From assembly GCA_001789855.1 (NCBI GenBank), contig MGAT01000025.1:1-8065 (forward strand): a stretch of DNA of 8,065 nt, read 5' to 3'. A program made the translations under genes and the position numbers. This DNA is from Candidatus Roizmanbacteria bacterium RIFCSPLOWO2_01_FULL_44_13. GTDB taxonomy: Bacteria; Patescibacteriota; Microgenomatia; UBA1406; GWC2-37-13. Below are positions 1-5,509 of this stretch, in pieces; positions within the stretch are counted from its first letter, which is position 1, and each line of letters starts with the position of its first letter. The notes beneath the pieces were generated by a model, which worked only from the letters and a program-made list of their open reading frames with translations, was not told where the DNA came from and ran no database searches.

Positions 1-936
1 GGTCACGCCGATTACATCAAGAACATGATCACCGGCGCCGCCCAGATGGACGGAGCGATTTTGGTCGTATCCGCGCCAGATGGCCCGATGCCCCAAACCC
101 GAGAACACATTCTATTGGCCCGCCAGGTTAACGTGCCGGCAATCGTCGTTTTCTTGAACAAGGTCGACATGGTCGCCGACAAGGAAATTCTTGACTTGGT
201 CGAAATGGAAGTCCGAGATCTTCTAACCAAGTACAAGTTCCCAGGTGACAAAGTTCCGGTCATAAGAGGAAGCGCTCTTAAGGCTCTATCTGATGATCCG
301 GCATCCATCAAGGCGATCGAAGACCTGATGGCTAAGATTGACGAATACGTTCCAGATCCGGTTAGGCCGGTTGACAAACCGTTCTTGATGCCGATTGAGG
401 ACGTCTTCACGATTTCCGGCCGCGGAACAGTCGTTACCGGCCGCGTTGAGCGAGGCGTCGCCAAGGTCAACGAAGAGGTCGAGCTGGTCGGAATCAAAGA
501 AACCAAAAAGACCGTCATTACTGGAGTCGAGATGTTCAGAAAGACGCTGGACGAGGCTCGCGCCGGAGACAACGTTGGACTGTTAATAAGAGGCATTGAA
601 AAAGAGGACGTGATGAGGGGACAGGTCGTTGCCAAACCGGGCTCGATTACACCTCACACCGAATTTGAGGCCGAAGTTTACGTTTTAACCAAGGAAGAGG
701 GCGGACGACACACGCCATTCTTCAAGGGTTACCGACCGCAATTCTATGTCAAGACCACCGATATCACGGGTGAAGTAACGCTCCCCGCTGGAGTCGAGAT
801 GGTCATGCCGGGAGACAACGTCAAGGTTTCCTGCAAATTGATCTATCCGGTGGCGATGGAAGAAGGTCTGAAGTTCGCCATCCGTGAAGGCGGTCACACC
901 GTAGGTGCCGGAGTCGTAACGAAGATAATTAAGTAA
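1..936 (+). CDS. tuf: Elongation factor Tu, 5'-truncated by window edge
   Basis: EF-Tu is the cytosolic GTPase that carries aminoacyl-tRNA to the ribosomal A site. The reading frame is open from base 1, so the gene begins outside the window; 311 codons remain of a family length of about 395. By alignment from memory the first visible residues, GHADY, contain the catalytic His84 (E. coli numbering), so the P-loop and switch I are the missing part. Visible are the guanine-specificity motif NKVD (fragment residues 53-56), the GSALKAL motif, the domain 2 stretch [14 protein letters not shown], and the domain 3 signature [16 protein letters not shown]. The C-terminus reads [20 protein letters not shown], with His where E. 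coli has Arg381. Codons favour G/C endings and AAG for Lys, as expected for a very highly expressed gene. It stops with TAA, 26 bases before rpsJ, and shares its strand. Identity is certain. Confidence 0.98.
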   Translation, partial: GHADYIKNMITGAAQMDGAILVVSAPDGPMPQTREHILLARQVNVPAIVVFLNKVDMVADKEILDLVEMEVRDLLTKYKFPGDKVPVIRGSALKALSDDPASIKAIEDLMAKIDEYVPDPVRPVDKPFLMPIEDVFTISGRGTVVTGRVERGVAKVNEEVELVGIKETKKTVITGVEMFRKTLDEARAGDNVGLLIRGIEKEDVMRGQVVAKPGSITPHTEFEAEVYVLTKEEGGRHTPFFKGYRPQFYVKTTDITGEVTLPAGVEMVMPGDNVKVSCKLIYPVAMEEGLKFAIREGGHTVGAGVVTKIIK

Positions 937-962
937 GAACGTTACACAAGCACGTTTAAATT

Positions 963-1271
963 ATGCCGAAAGGTAGAATCAGGATCAGATTGAAGTCATA
1001 CGATCATCGATTGATCGACGAGACCTGTCAGAAGATAGTCGACGCGGCTATCCGTACGGGCGCCTCGATTGTTGGTCCGATTCCACTCCCGACCAAGAGC
1101 GAAGTTTACGTCGTCAATAAGTCTCCTTTTATTGACAAGGACGCCCGGGAGCACTTTGGCATGAAAATCCACAAACGGCTTATCGACATCATCAATCCTA
1201 CCAATCAAACGATCGATTCTTTAATGCATCTTGAACTCGCCGCCGGTGTTGAAGTCGAAGTTAAGATGTAA
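963..1271 (+). CDS. rpsJ: 30S ribosomal protein S10 (uS10)
   Basis: S10 is a 30S head protein that also acts as NusE in transcription antitermination with NusB and NusG. The 102-residue product is full length. It opens with the family pattern [15 protein letters not shown] and carries [14 protein letters not shown], the S10 signature region that in E. coli reads GPIPLPT followed by Lys/Arg. The segment KIHKRLIDI matches the conserved RTHxRLxDI, and the protein ends in [11 protein letters not shown]. The ATG at 963 is the natural start because the S10 fold begins at residue 4 and no upstream in-frame alternative is needed. No Shine-Dalgarno sequence is visible in the 26 bases after tuf. It is probably co-transcribed with tuf and separated from the rest of the S10 operon by the promoter and terminator at 1281-1399. 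Codon use resembles tuf more than rplC. Confidence 0.97.
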   Translation: MPKGRIRIRLKSYDHRLIDETCQKIVDAAIRTGASIVGPIPLPTKSEVYVVNKSPFIDKDAREHFGMKIHKRLIDIINPTNQTIDSLMHLELAAGVEVEVKM

Positions 1272-1280
1272 CAAAATCAT

Positions 1281-1309
1281 TTGACCAATAGAAATTGTTA
1301 TTATATAAT
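1281..1309 (+). promoter_or_regulatory. Predicted sigma-70 promoter for the rplC operon
   Basis: A TTGACC -35 box (1281-1286) and a perfect TATAAT -10 box (1304-1309) are separated by exactly 17 bases, the optimal spacing. The region is AT-rich and non-coding, starting nine bases after the rpsJ stop. The predicted transcription start is about 1316-1318, giving a leader of about 86 nt before rplC. The match is 11 of 12 consensus positions. No transcription data are available; this is a pattern call. Confidence 0.75.
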
Positions 1310-1317
1310 TTAACTCG

Positions 1318-1353
1318 ATGTTAATTATCCTTTGTTCGGGAACTAAGGATTAA
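1318..1353 (+). CDS. Possible 11-residue leader peptide in the rplC leader
   Basis: ATG at 1318 opens a short frame encoding MLIILCSGTKD and ending at TAA 1351-1353. The start codon coincides within a base or two with the transcription start predicted from the promoter at 1281-1309, so the peptide would be read from a nearly leaderless mRNA. The stop lies six bases before the 5' arm of the antiterminator hairpin (1360-1386), a position where a terminating ribosome would cover that arm. An ORF of 12 codons is common by chance, and its -1 base is G, whereas 14 of 17 real starts here have T. The call rests on placement alone. Confidence 0.3.
   Translation: MLIILCSGTKD
1327..1350 (+). promoter_or_regulatory. 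Upstream hairpin in the rplC leader RNA
   Basis: ATCCTT (1327-1332) is complementary to AAGGAT (1345-1350), six perfect pairs. Inside, GTT (1334-1336) pairs with AAC (1341-1343) across a T/T mismatch, closing a CGGG loop. The hairpin sits just before the antiterminator/terminator pair and inside the candidate leader peptide ORF. It could be a protein-binding element, a pause hairpin, or structure opened by a translating ribosome. Function is inferred from position only. Confidence 0.45.
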
Positions 1354-1359
1354 TAATTT

Positions 1360-1386
1360 CCGGATTGGTAGTTAGCCCCAATCTGG
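1360..1386 (+). promoter_or_regulatory. Candidate antiterminator hairpin of the rplC attenuator
   Basis: CCGGATTGG (1360-1368) pairs with CCAATCTGG (1378-1386) to give nine contiguous pairs, one of them G-U, closing a 9-nt loop; weaker U-G pairs could extend it by two. Its 3' arm occupies two bases of the 5' arm, the whole loop and two bases of the 3' arm of the terminator at 1373-1391, so only one of the two structures can form. It finishes being transcribed before the terminator stem is complete, as expected for a default antiterminator. Confidence 0.55.
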
Positions 1387-1399
1387 GGCTATTTTTTTT
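1373..1399 (+). terminator. Intrinsic (Rho-independent) terminator ahead of rplC
   Basis: TAGCCCC (1373-1379) and GGGGCTA (1385-1391) form a perfect 7-bp stem with five consecutive G-C pairs and loop AATCT, followed at once by eight T residues (1392-1399). It ends four bases before the rplC ATG. It would end part of the tuf-rpsJ transcription. Because a strong promoter lies upstream at 1281-1309, it would also act on transcripts meant for rplC, which points to attenuation rather than a simple operon end. Confidence 0.8.
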
Positions 1400-1403
1400 G
1401 GTT

Positions 1404-2069
1404 ATGTCAGGCGTCATCATAGGCACAAAATCATCGCAATCACAACTCTTTACCGAGTCGGGCGTTCGTGTCCCGACTACTTTTATTGCCACCCAAGGGT
1501 GTCAAATGGTTGGCCTATTGTGGCAAGAAAAGAACGGCTACAATGCCATCAAGCTCGGACTCGGCCACACCAAAAATATTAAGAAACCGGTCCAAGGAGA
1601 ATTAAACAAGGCGGGGATAAAAACCCCGCTTCGTTTTTTAAAGGAGATAAGATTGAAAGATTCTATTAAGATAATCGAGGAAAATAAAAAAAAGGGAATC
1701 GAGCTAGCCGGCGCCAAGTTGTTTATCGGGGACTTTGTTACGCCGGCAGTTTTTTTCAAAAAAGGTGATTTAGTTAAAGTTTCCGGAATTTCCAAGGGAA
1801 AAGGATTCCAGGGAGTTGTAAAAAGACACCACTTCAAGGGTGGGCCGCGAACCCACGGCCAGTCTCACAGCGAGCGCGCCCCCGGCTCAATCGGAATGAC
1901 GACCACTCCAGGCCGGGTTTTCCGCGGAAAGAGAATGGCGGGTAGAATGGGAAACGACAGGGTAACGGTAAAAAATCTTAAAGTTGTCGACGTCAAAGAC
2001 GATGGGTTAGTAGTTTCAGGATTGGTCCCGGGTGCAAGAGGGGGGCTACTGGAAATTTCAAATATCTAA
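1404..2069 (+). CDS. rplC: 50S ribosomal protein L3 (uL3)
   Basis: L3 binds 23S rRNA early in 50S assembly and reaches toward the peptidyl-transferase centre. The product has 221 residues. Family marks are SGISKGKGFQGVVKRHHFKGG (residues about 127-147), HGQSHSERAPGSIG, then TPGRVFRGKRMAGRMGN. I start it at ATG 1404 because the frame above it (TTG at 1365) reads through the terminator hairpin and poly-T, and L3 proteins begin just before an IIG motif. No Shine-Dalgarno is visible; the G-run upstream belongs to the terminator stem. Oddities: the normal GxKxGMTxxF motif near the N-terminus reads GTKSSQSQLF, and the position of the PrmB-methylated Gln150 of E. coli is Thr167. The central region around residues 56-100 is Lys-rich and divergent. 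It is the first gene of the attenuated operon. Family is certain, start likely. Confidence 0.95.
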   Translation: MSGVIIGTKSSQSQLFTESGVRVPTTFIATQGCQMVGLLWQEKNGYNAIKLGLGHTKNIKKPVQGELNKAGIKTPLRFLKEIRLKDSIKIIEENKKKGIELAGAKLFIGDFVTPAVFFKKGDLVKVSGISKGKGFQGVVKRHHFKGGPRTHGQSHSERAPGSIGMTTTPGRVFRGKRMAGRMGNDRVTVKNLKVVDVKDDGLVVSGLVPGARGGLLEISNI

Positions 2070-2070
2070 A

Positions 2071-2772
2071 ATGCCGACTATAAAAAAACAATCGGAAACA
2101 AAAAAAACGACAAAACCCGTTGCCAAGAAATCAACAGGATTGTCGGCGCCCGTTTATAACATCGAAGGCAAAGAAAAAGGAACGATGAATTTGCCGAAGG
2201 AAATTTTTGCGGTTGAGGTCAAACCGGCTTTATTGGCCCAGGCGGTTCGGGTTTATCTTGCCAACCAAAGACAAGGAACGGCGAAAACTAAAACCAGAGG
2301 CGAAGTAACCGGGTCTACCCGTAAAATATACCGACAAAAGGGCACAGGACGCGCCAGGCACGGCGCTATCAAAGCCCCCATTTTCGTCGGCGGCGGAATT
2401 GCCCACGGTCCAAGGCCACGAGATTATTCTTTAACCCTCACCAAAAATCAAAGACAAAAAGCTATTTTTGGAGCCCTTTCAGCGAGAGCAAAAGAGAAAG
2501 AAATAATTGGGCTCGATGAGGCCGGACTGGACAAAATCAGCAAGACAAAATCAGTTTACTTGTTTCTTAAAAATTTGACGTTAGATGACAAAAAAACCAC
2601 TTTTGTTTTGCCCAACTTTGCCAATAAAAATTTTGTCAGGTCGGCTCGAAATATAAAAAATCTGAATTTAGTCGACGCGGCTTCCCTCAATACCTATCAG
2701 GTTTTGAACGGAGGCCGGCTAATTTTTTTGGAAAGCGCGGTTACCAAGTTAAAAGAACATTTTTTTAAATAA
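2071..2772 (+). CDS. rplD: 50S ribosomal protein L4 (uL4)
   Basis: L4 binds 23S rRNA domain I and lines the exit tunnel with its long loop; in E. coli it also represses the S10 operon through the leader RNA. The product has 233 residues against 201 in E. coli. The signature loop is intact: [19 protein letters not shown], then [22 protein letters not shown] and HGPRPRDY. I chose ATG 2071, one base after the rplC stop; the in-frame extension to 2032 would overlap rplC and has no family support. The start has A, not T, at -1 and no Shine-Dalgarno. The extra length is an N-terminal Lys/Thr-rich stretch (residues 1-24) before APVYNIEG, where most L4 proteins begin. Translation is probably coupled to rplC. 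If this L4 regulates its own operon, the leader at 1317-1403 is the obvious target, but no E. coli-type site is recognisable. Confidence 0.97.
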   Translation: MPTIKKQSETKKTTKPVAKKSTGLSAPVYNIEGKEKGTMNLPKEIFAVEVKPALLAQAVRVYLANQRQGTAKTKTRGEVTGSTRKIYRQKGTGRARHGAIKAPIFVGGGIAHGPRPRDYSLTLTKNQRQKAIFGALSARAKEKEIIGLDEAGLDKISKTKSVYLFLKNLTLDDKKTTFVLPNFANKNFVRSARNIKNLNLVDAASLNTYQVLNGGRLIFLESAVTKLKEHFFK

Positions 2773-3059
2773 TGAAAATAAACGAAACAATAATTGCGCC
2801 GGTTTTAACCGAAAAAGCGACCAACTTGGTAAAAAAACAAGTCTTTATGTTTTTGGTCAATCCAAAAGCGAGCAAGTCCCAAATCAGGGAAGTTTTGGAA
2901 AACCTTTATTCCGTAAAAGTAAGCTCCGTCAGGACGATGACAAAAAAAGGAAAAGAAGTGAAGCGGGGAAAAAGGATGACGACCAAAAAATTGTCCGACC
3001 AAAAAATTGCTTTCGTCAAACTGAAAGAAGGAAAGCTGGATATGTTCCCGCAAACTTAA
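2772..3059 (+). CDS. rplW: 50S ribosomal protein L23 (uL23)
   Basis: L23 sits at the tunnel exit, where it docks trigger factor and SRP. The 95-residue product is of normal bacterial length (E. coli 100). It shows the family opening IIAPVLTEKATNL, then VFMFLVNPKASKSQIREVLENLY, the core of the alpha-beta fold, and SVRTMTKKGKEVKRGK for the Lys-rich loop that enters the tunnel wall. The start overlaps the rplD stop by one base (TAATG), so translation is likely coupled to L4, its neighbour in the 50S. There is no Shine-Dalgarno. Lys codons are almost all AAA, unlike tuf. Confidence 0.97.
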   Translation: MKINETIIAPVLTEKATNLVKKQVFMFLVNPKASKSQIREVLENLYSVKVSSVRTMTKKGKEVKRGKRMTTKKLSDQKIAFVKLKEGKLDMFPQT

Positions 3060-3060
3060 T

Positions 3061-3834
3061 ATGAAAAACAAACAAGTAAATAAAAAAGTTGGCCCGATCA
3101 AAAAATTGACCGTAATTCTCAAGAAACATTCCGGCCGGGATTCGTCCGGCCAGATATCGGTCCGCCACCAAGGCGGGAGACAAAAGAGATATTACCGGTT
3201 AGTCGATTTCAAAAGGGACAAAAGAGGTGTCGAGGGAGAAGTCGTCAGGATCGAGACCGACCCGAACCGCAATGCCGACATCGCCCTGATAAAATACAAA
3301 GACGGAGAGTTACGCTATATCATTCATCCGGAAGGGTTGAATGTTGGAGACAAGGTGATTGCCGGGGATACGGTCGAGATAAAAACCGGCAACGCCATGC
3401 CTTTAAAGAATATTCCCTTGGGGGTTGTGATTCACAATATTGAGCTCTACGCTGGCCGCGGCGGTCAGATCGCCCGGGGAGCGGGAACAGCCGTGACGGT
3501 GGTCGCCAAAGAAGGCAATTTTGTCCATCTAAAACTCGCTTCGGGCGAGATAAGAAAATTTTATTCAGATTGTTATGCGGCGATAGGCCGGGTAGGAAAC
3601 ATCAAACACAAAGATGAAATAATCGGTAGTGCCGGAAGGAAAAGATTGATGGGAATCAGACCGACTGTCCGCGGCGTCGCCCAAGACCCGAGGAGTCATC
3701 CCCACGGTGGAGGAGAGGGAAAAAGCGGAGAAGGAATGCATTCCAAAACGCCTTGGGGCAAACCGGCTCGGGGAAAGAAAACGCGAAAAAAACAAAAATG
3801 GAGTGACAAGTTTATTTTGCAGAGGAAAGGATAA
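3061..3834 (+). CDS. rplB: 50S ribosomal protein L2 (uL2)
   Basis: L2 supports subunit association and the peptidyl-transferase region. The product has 257 residues against 273 in E. coli. The RNA-binding domain is recognised by GQISVRHQGGRQKRYYRLVDFKR, and the C-terminal region by GIRPTVRGVAQDPRSHPHGGGEG, with the conserved HPHGGG at residues 213-218. The difference in length is at the N-terminus: the usual KPTSPGRR block is absent, and a short Lys-rich leader (about residues 1-15) goes directly into KKLTVILKKHSGRDSSG. ATG 3061 follows the rplW stop by one base, and there is no upstream room for the missing block without overlapping rplW. In the classical order rpsS comes next; here rplV follows two bases after the stop. 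Identity is certain. Confidence 0.98.
   Translation: MKNKQVNKKVGPIKKLTVILKKHSGRDSSGQISVRHQGGRQKRYYRLVDFKRDKRGVEGEVVRIETDPNRNADIALIKYKDGELRYIIHPEGLNVGDKVIAGDTVEIKTGNAMPLKNIPLGVVIHNIELYAGRGGQIARGAGTAVTVVAKEGNFVHLKLASGEIRKFYSDCYAAIGRVGNIKHKDEIIGSAGRKRLMGIRPTVRGVAQDPRSHPHGGGEGKSGEGMHSKTPWGKPARGKKTRKKQKWSDKFILQRKG
3822..3831 (+). promoter_or_regulatory. Shine-Dalgarno site for rplV
   Basis: GAGGAAAGGA ends five bases before the rplV ATG at 3837 and contains both GAGGA and AAGGA. It is the clearest Shine-Dalgarno sequence in the window, and it stands at the junction where rpsS is normally found. It lies inside the last codons of rplB. Confidence 0.7.
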
Positions 3835-3836
3835 TT

Positions 3837-4244
3837 ATGGAATCAACCACTTATCTTAAAAATTTAAAGATCCCGCCAAAGAAAATAAGATTTTATTTAA
3901 AGGGAATTAAAAAAATGTCGCCGAGCGAATCTTTGAAGTTCTTGTTCTACGGCGGACAGAGGGGAACGAAGATTTTATACAAAGCCATAGAATCGGCGAT
4001 TGCGAATGCGACGCGAACTTTAAAAACCGATGCCTCTTTGTTAAACTTTAAGGTTTTGACGATTGAGGAAGGATTGGTTATGAAGCGCTATAAACCAGGC
4101 GCCCGCGGAAATGTCCGCCCGATTAAAAAGAGAATGAGCCATATCAAAATTGTGCTCGAGGGAAAAGTTGAGAAAAAGCCGGAAGTGAAAGTTGAAAAAA
4201 AAGAAGAAGCTAAAAAATTAGAAGTTAAGGATAAAAAGAAATAA
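3837..4244 (+). CDS. rplV: 50S ribosomal protein L22 (uL22), Lys/Glu-rich tail
   Basis: L22 contacts all 23S rRNA domains, and its beta-hairpin forms the tunnel constriction together with L4. The product has 135 residues against 110 in E. coli. Core features are LKNLKIPPKKIRFYLKGIKKM at the start, SAIANATRTLKTDASLL in the middle, and the hairpin region KRYKPGARGNVRPIKKRMSHI, followed by KIVLEG at the normal family end (about residue 109). After that a charged tail of about 26 residues, dominated by Lys, Glu and Val, continues to the stop. Such tails are usually disordered. The start has T at -1 and the only strong Shine-Dalgarno of the window. It follows rplB directly and overlaps rpsC by one base (TAATG). 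Confidence 0.96.
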   Translation: MESTTYLKNLKIPPKKIRFYLKGIKKMSPSESLKFLFYGGQRGTKILYKAIESAIANATRTLKTDASLLNFKVLTIEEGLVMKRYKPGARGNVRPIKKRMSHIKIVLEGKVEKKPEVKVEKKEEAKKLEVKDKKK

Positions 4245-4882
4245 TGGGACAAAAAGTTAACCCGAGAGGCTTGAGACTAGGGATAATATACAATTGGAAT
4301 TCGCGATGGTTTTTTTCCAACAAGAAAGCTTATCGGGAAGCGTTGACAAGCGACGTCGCCATCCGCGATACCCTGATGAGAAAATTGAGTTTCGCGTCGA
4401 TCACCCAGGTCGACATCGAGCGCGCGATCAACAAACTAACTCTTATAATCTATTCGGTCAAGCCGGGTATGATTATCGGCCGCGGCGGCCAGGGCCTCGA
4501 AGACGTAAAAAGATACATTGCCAAATATTTGAAAACCGATGGTAAAATCAAGGAATTTAAATTGGACATAAAGATCGAACCGGTCAAAAAACCTTATCTT
4601 TCGGCTTATTATGTTGCCCAGATGGTCGCGGAAAAAATCGTCAAAGGCTTTCCGCACCGGTCGGTCGTCCACAACTCTATGAACCGCGTGATCGAAGCCG
4701 GAGGCCGGGGGGTGAAAATCCAGTTGGGGGGGAGAATTGCCGGAGCGGAAATTTCCAGGCGTGAAAAATATTTTCAAGGAACTATCCCCACCTCGACTAT
4801 CAGAGAAGATGTTGATTTCGCAAGATTTCCGGCGCTCACTCGTAGCGGTTATGTGGGTGTAAAAGTTTGGCTTTGCCGATAA
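4244..4882 (+). CDS. rpsC: 30S ribosomal protein S3 (uS3)
   Basis: S3 lies at the mRNA entry tunnel of the 30S head. The 212-residue product starts with the diagnostic MGQKVNPRGLRLG and has the KH-domain loop GMIIGRGG (residues 75-82), then the C-terminal domain with GGRGVKIQLGGRIAGAEISRRE and ends in YVGVKVWLCR. E. coli S3 (233 residues) continues past KVWI with a longer tail, so the C-terminus is short. In an ungapped alignment by eye to E. coli residues 130-151, the mRNA-helicase residues Arg131, Arg132 and Lys135 correspond to Arg139, Ser140 and His143. The start overlaps the rplV stop by one base; an AAGGA lies 12 bases upstream, further than optimal. Identity is certain. Confidence 0.98.
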   Translation: MGQKVNPRGLRLGIIYNWNSRWFFSNKKAYREALTSDVAIRDTLMRKLSFASITQVDIERAINKLTLIIYSVKPGMIIGRGGQGLEDVKRYIAKYLKTDGKIKEFKLDIKIEPVKKPYLSAYYVAQMVAEKIVKGFPHRSVVHNSMNRVIEAGGRGVKIQLGGRIAGAEISRREKYFQGTIPTSTIREDVDFARFPALTRSGYVGVKVWLCR

Positions 4883-4886
4883 AAAT

Positions 4887-5297
4887 ATGTTAGCACCAAA
4901 AAGACAAAAGTACCGAAAAACTTTTAGAGGTATATGGAGAAGGATAGCCGTCAAAGGAGACCGGCTTAATTTCGGCAGCTTTGGTTTAAAGTCGTTGAGC
5001 CAAGGATGGATCAAGGATCGGGAAATTGAGGCGGTCCGGGTGATTTTTGCCCGGGCGACACGCAAAGCCGGCAAGTTCTGGATCAGAATATTTCCCGACA
5101 AGCCGTTTACAAAAAAACCGCCCGAGGTGACCATGGGCGCGGGTAAAGGAGACGTTGCCTATTTTGTCGCATCGGTCGTTCCCGGCCGGGTGCTTTTTGA
5201 AGTCGACGGTCTGCCGGCGGCGGAAAGCCGAGCGGTCCTAAAAGGCGTCGCCTCGAAATTGTCGGTTAAAACCAAAATTGTTGAAAAAACTATATGA
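4887..5297 (+). CDS. rplP: 50S ribosomal protein L16 (uL16)
   Basis: L16 sits near the A- and P-site tRNA elbows and is a late 50S assembly protein. The product has 136 residues, the same as E. coli. Signatures are MLAPKRQKYRK at the start, LNFGSFGLKSL, GKFWIRIFPDKPFTKKP (about residues 62-78), MGAGKGDVAYFVASVVPGRVLFE, and a C-terminal KTKIVEKT. The position of E. coli Arg81, hydroxylated by RoxA/YcfD, is Thr82 here. ATG 4887 lies four bases after rpsC and has T at -1 without a Shine-Dalgarno. The TGA stop overlaps the rpmC start (ATGA), which proves TGA functions as a stop in this genome. Confidence 0.98.
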   Translation: MLAPKRQKYRKTFRGIWRRIAVKGDRLNFGSFGLKSLSQGWIKDREIEAVRVIFARATRKAGKFWIRIFPDKPFTKKPPEVTMGAGKGDVAYFVASVVPGRVLFEVDGLPAAESRAVLKGVASKLSVKTKIVEKTI

Positions 5298-5509
5298 AGA
5301 AAACTGTCAGGGAATTGAAAAACAAAACGGCCAAAGAATTATTTCAGGAAATAAATAAAATGAGAGTTGAATTGGCAAAGTTGACTATAACCCAGAAATC
5401 GAATCCGGCCAAGGACAGAAACACGGTTATGAAAAAGAAAAAACAATTGGCGCGGATGTTGACAGCGCTGACAGAGAAAAATCAGTTAGAAAAAATTAAA
5501 AAACTATGA
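5294..5509 (+). CDS. rpmC: 50S ribosomal protein L29 (uL29)
   Basis: L29 is a small helical-hairpin protein beside the tunnel exit, next to L23. The 71-residue product is slightly longer than the 63 residues of E. coli. It shows the family pattern VRELKNKTAKELFQEINKMRVELAKL followed by a basic loop with NPAKDRNTVMKKKKQLARMLT and a Lys-rich end, consistent with two antiparallel helices. It overlaps rplP by four bases (ATGA) and rpsQ by four bases (ATGA), so the three genes are probably translationally coupled. No Shine-Dalgarno is seen. Its place between L16 and S17 is the standard one and supports the call for this weakly conserved protein. Confidence 0.95.
   Translation: MKKTVRELKNKTAKELFQEINKMRVELAKLTITQKSNPAKDRNTVMKKKKQLARMLTALTEKNQLEKIKKL

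Noticed and set aside
12..635. Minus-strand open frame inside tuf
   Set aside because: It is a Ser/Thr-rich shadow of the conserved EF-Tu coding sequence, caused by its codon bias.
1365..1403. In-frame N-terminal extension of L3 from TTG 1365
   Set aside because: It is read through the terminator stem and its poly-T, encodes no L3-like sequence, and the ATG at 1404 fits the family start.
1272..1403. tRNA or known riboswitch in the rpsJ-rplC gap
   Set aside because: No cloverleaf, T-loop consensus or recognised aptamer core is visible, and most of the span is accounted for by promoter and hairpins.
1686..1694. Run of eight A followed by G in rplC, like the dnaX frameshift heptamer A AAA AAG
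   Set aside because: Lys-rich A-rich genes create such runs often; no stimulatory hairpin or meaningful -1 product was seen.
2032..2070. In-frame extension of L4 upstream of 2071
   Set aside because: It overlaps the end of rplC and has no family support; the ATG one base after the rplC stop is the better start.
3832..3839. Apparent absence of rpsS between rplB and rplV read as gene loss
   Set aside because: An intact rpsS is found at 7156-7440, so it is a relocation.
4436..5134. Long minus-strand open frame across rpsC and rplP
   Set aside because: It is antisense to two certain ribosomal protein genes and shows no recognisable family or start context.
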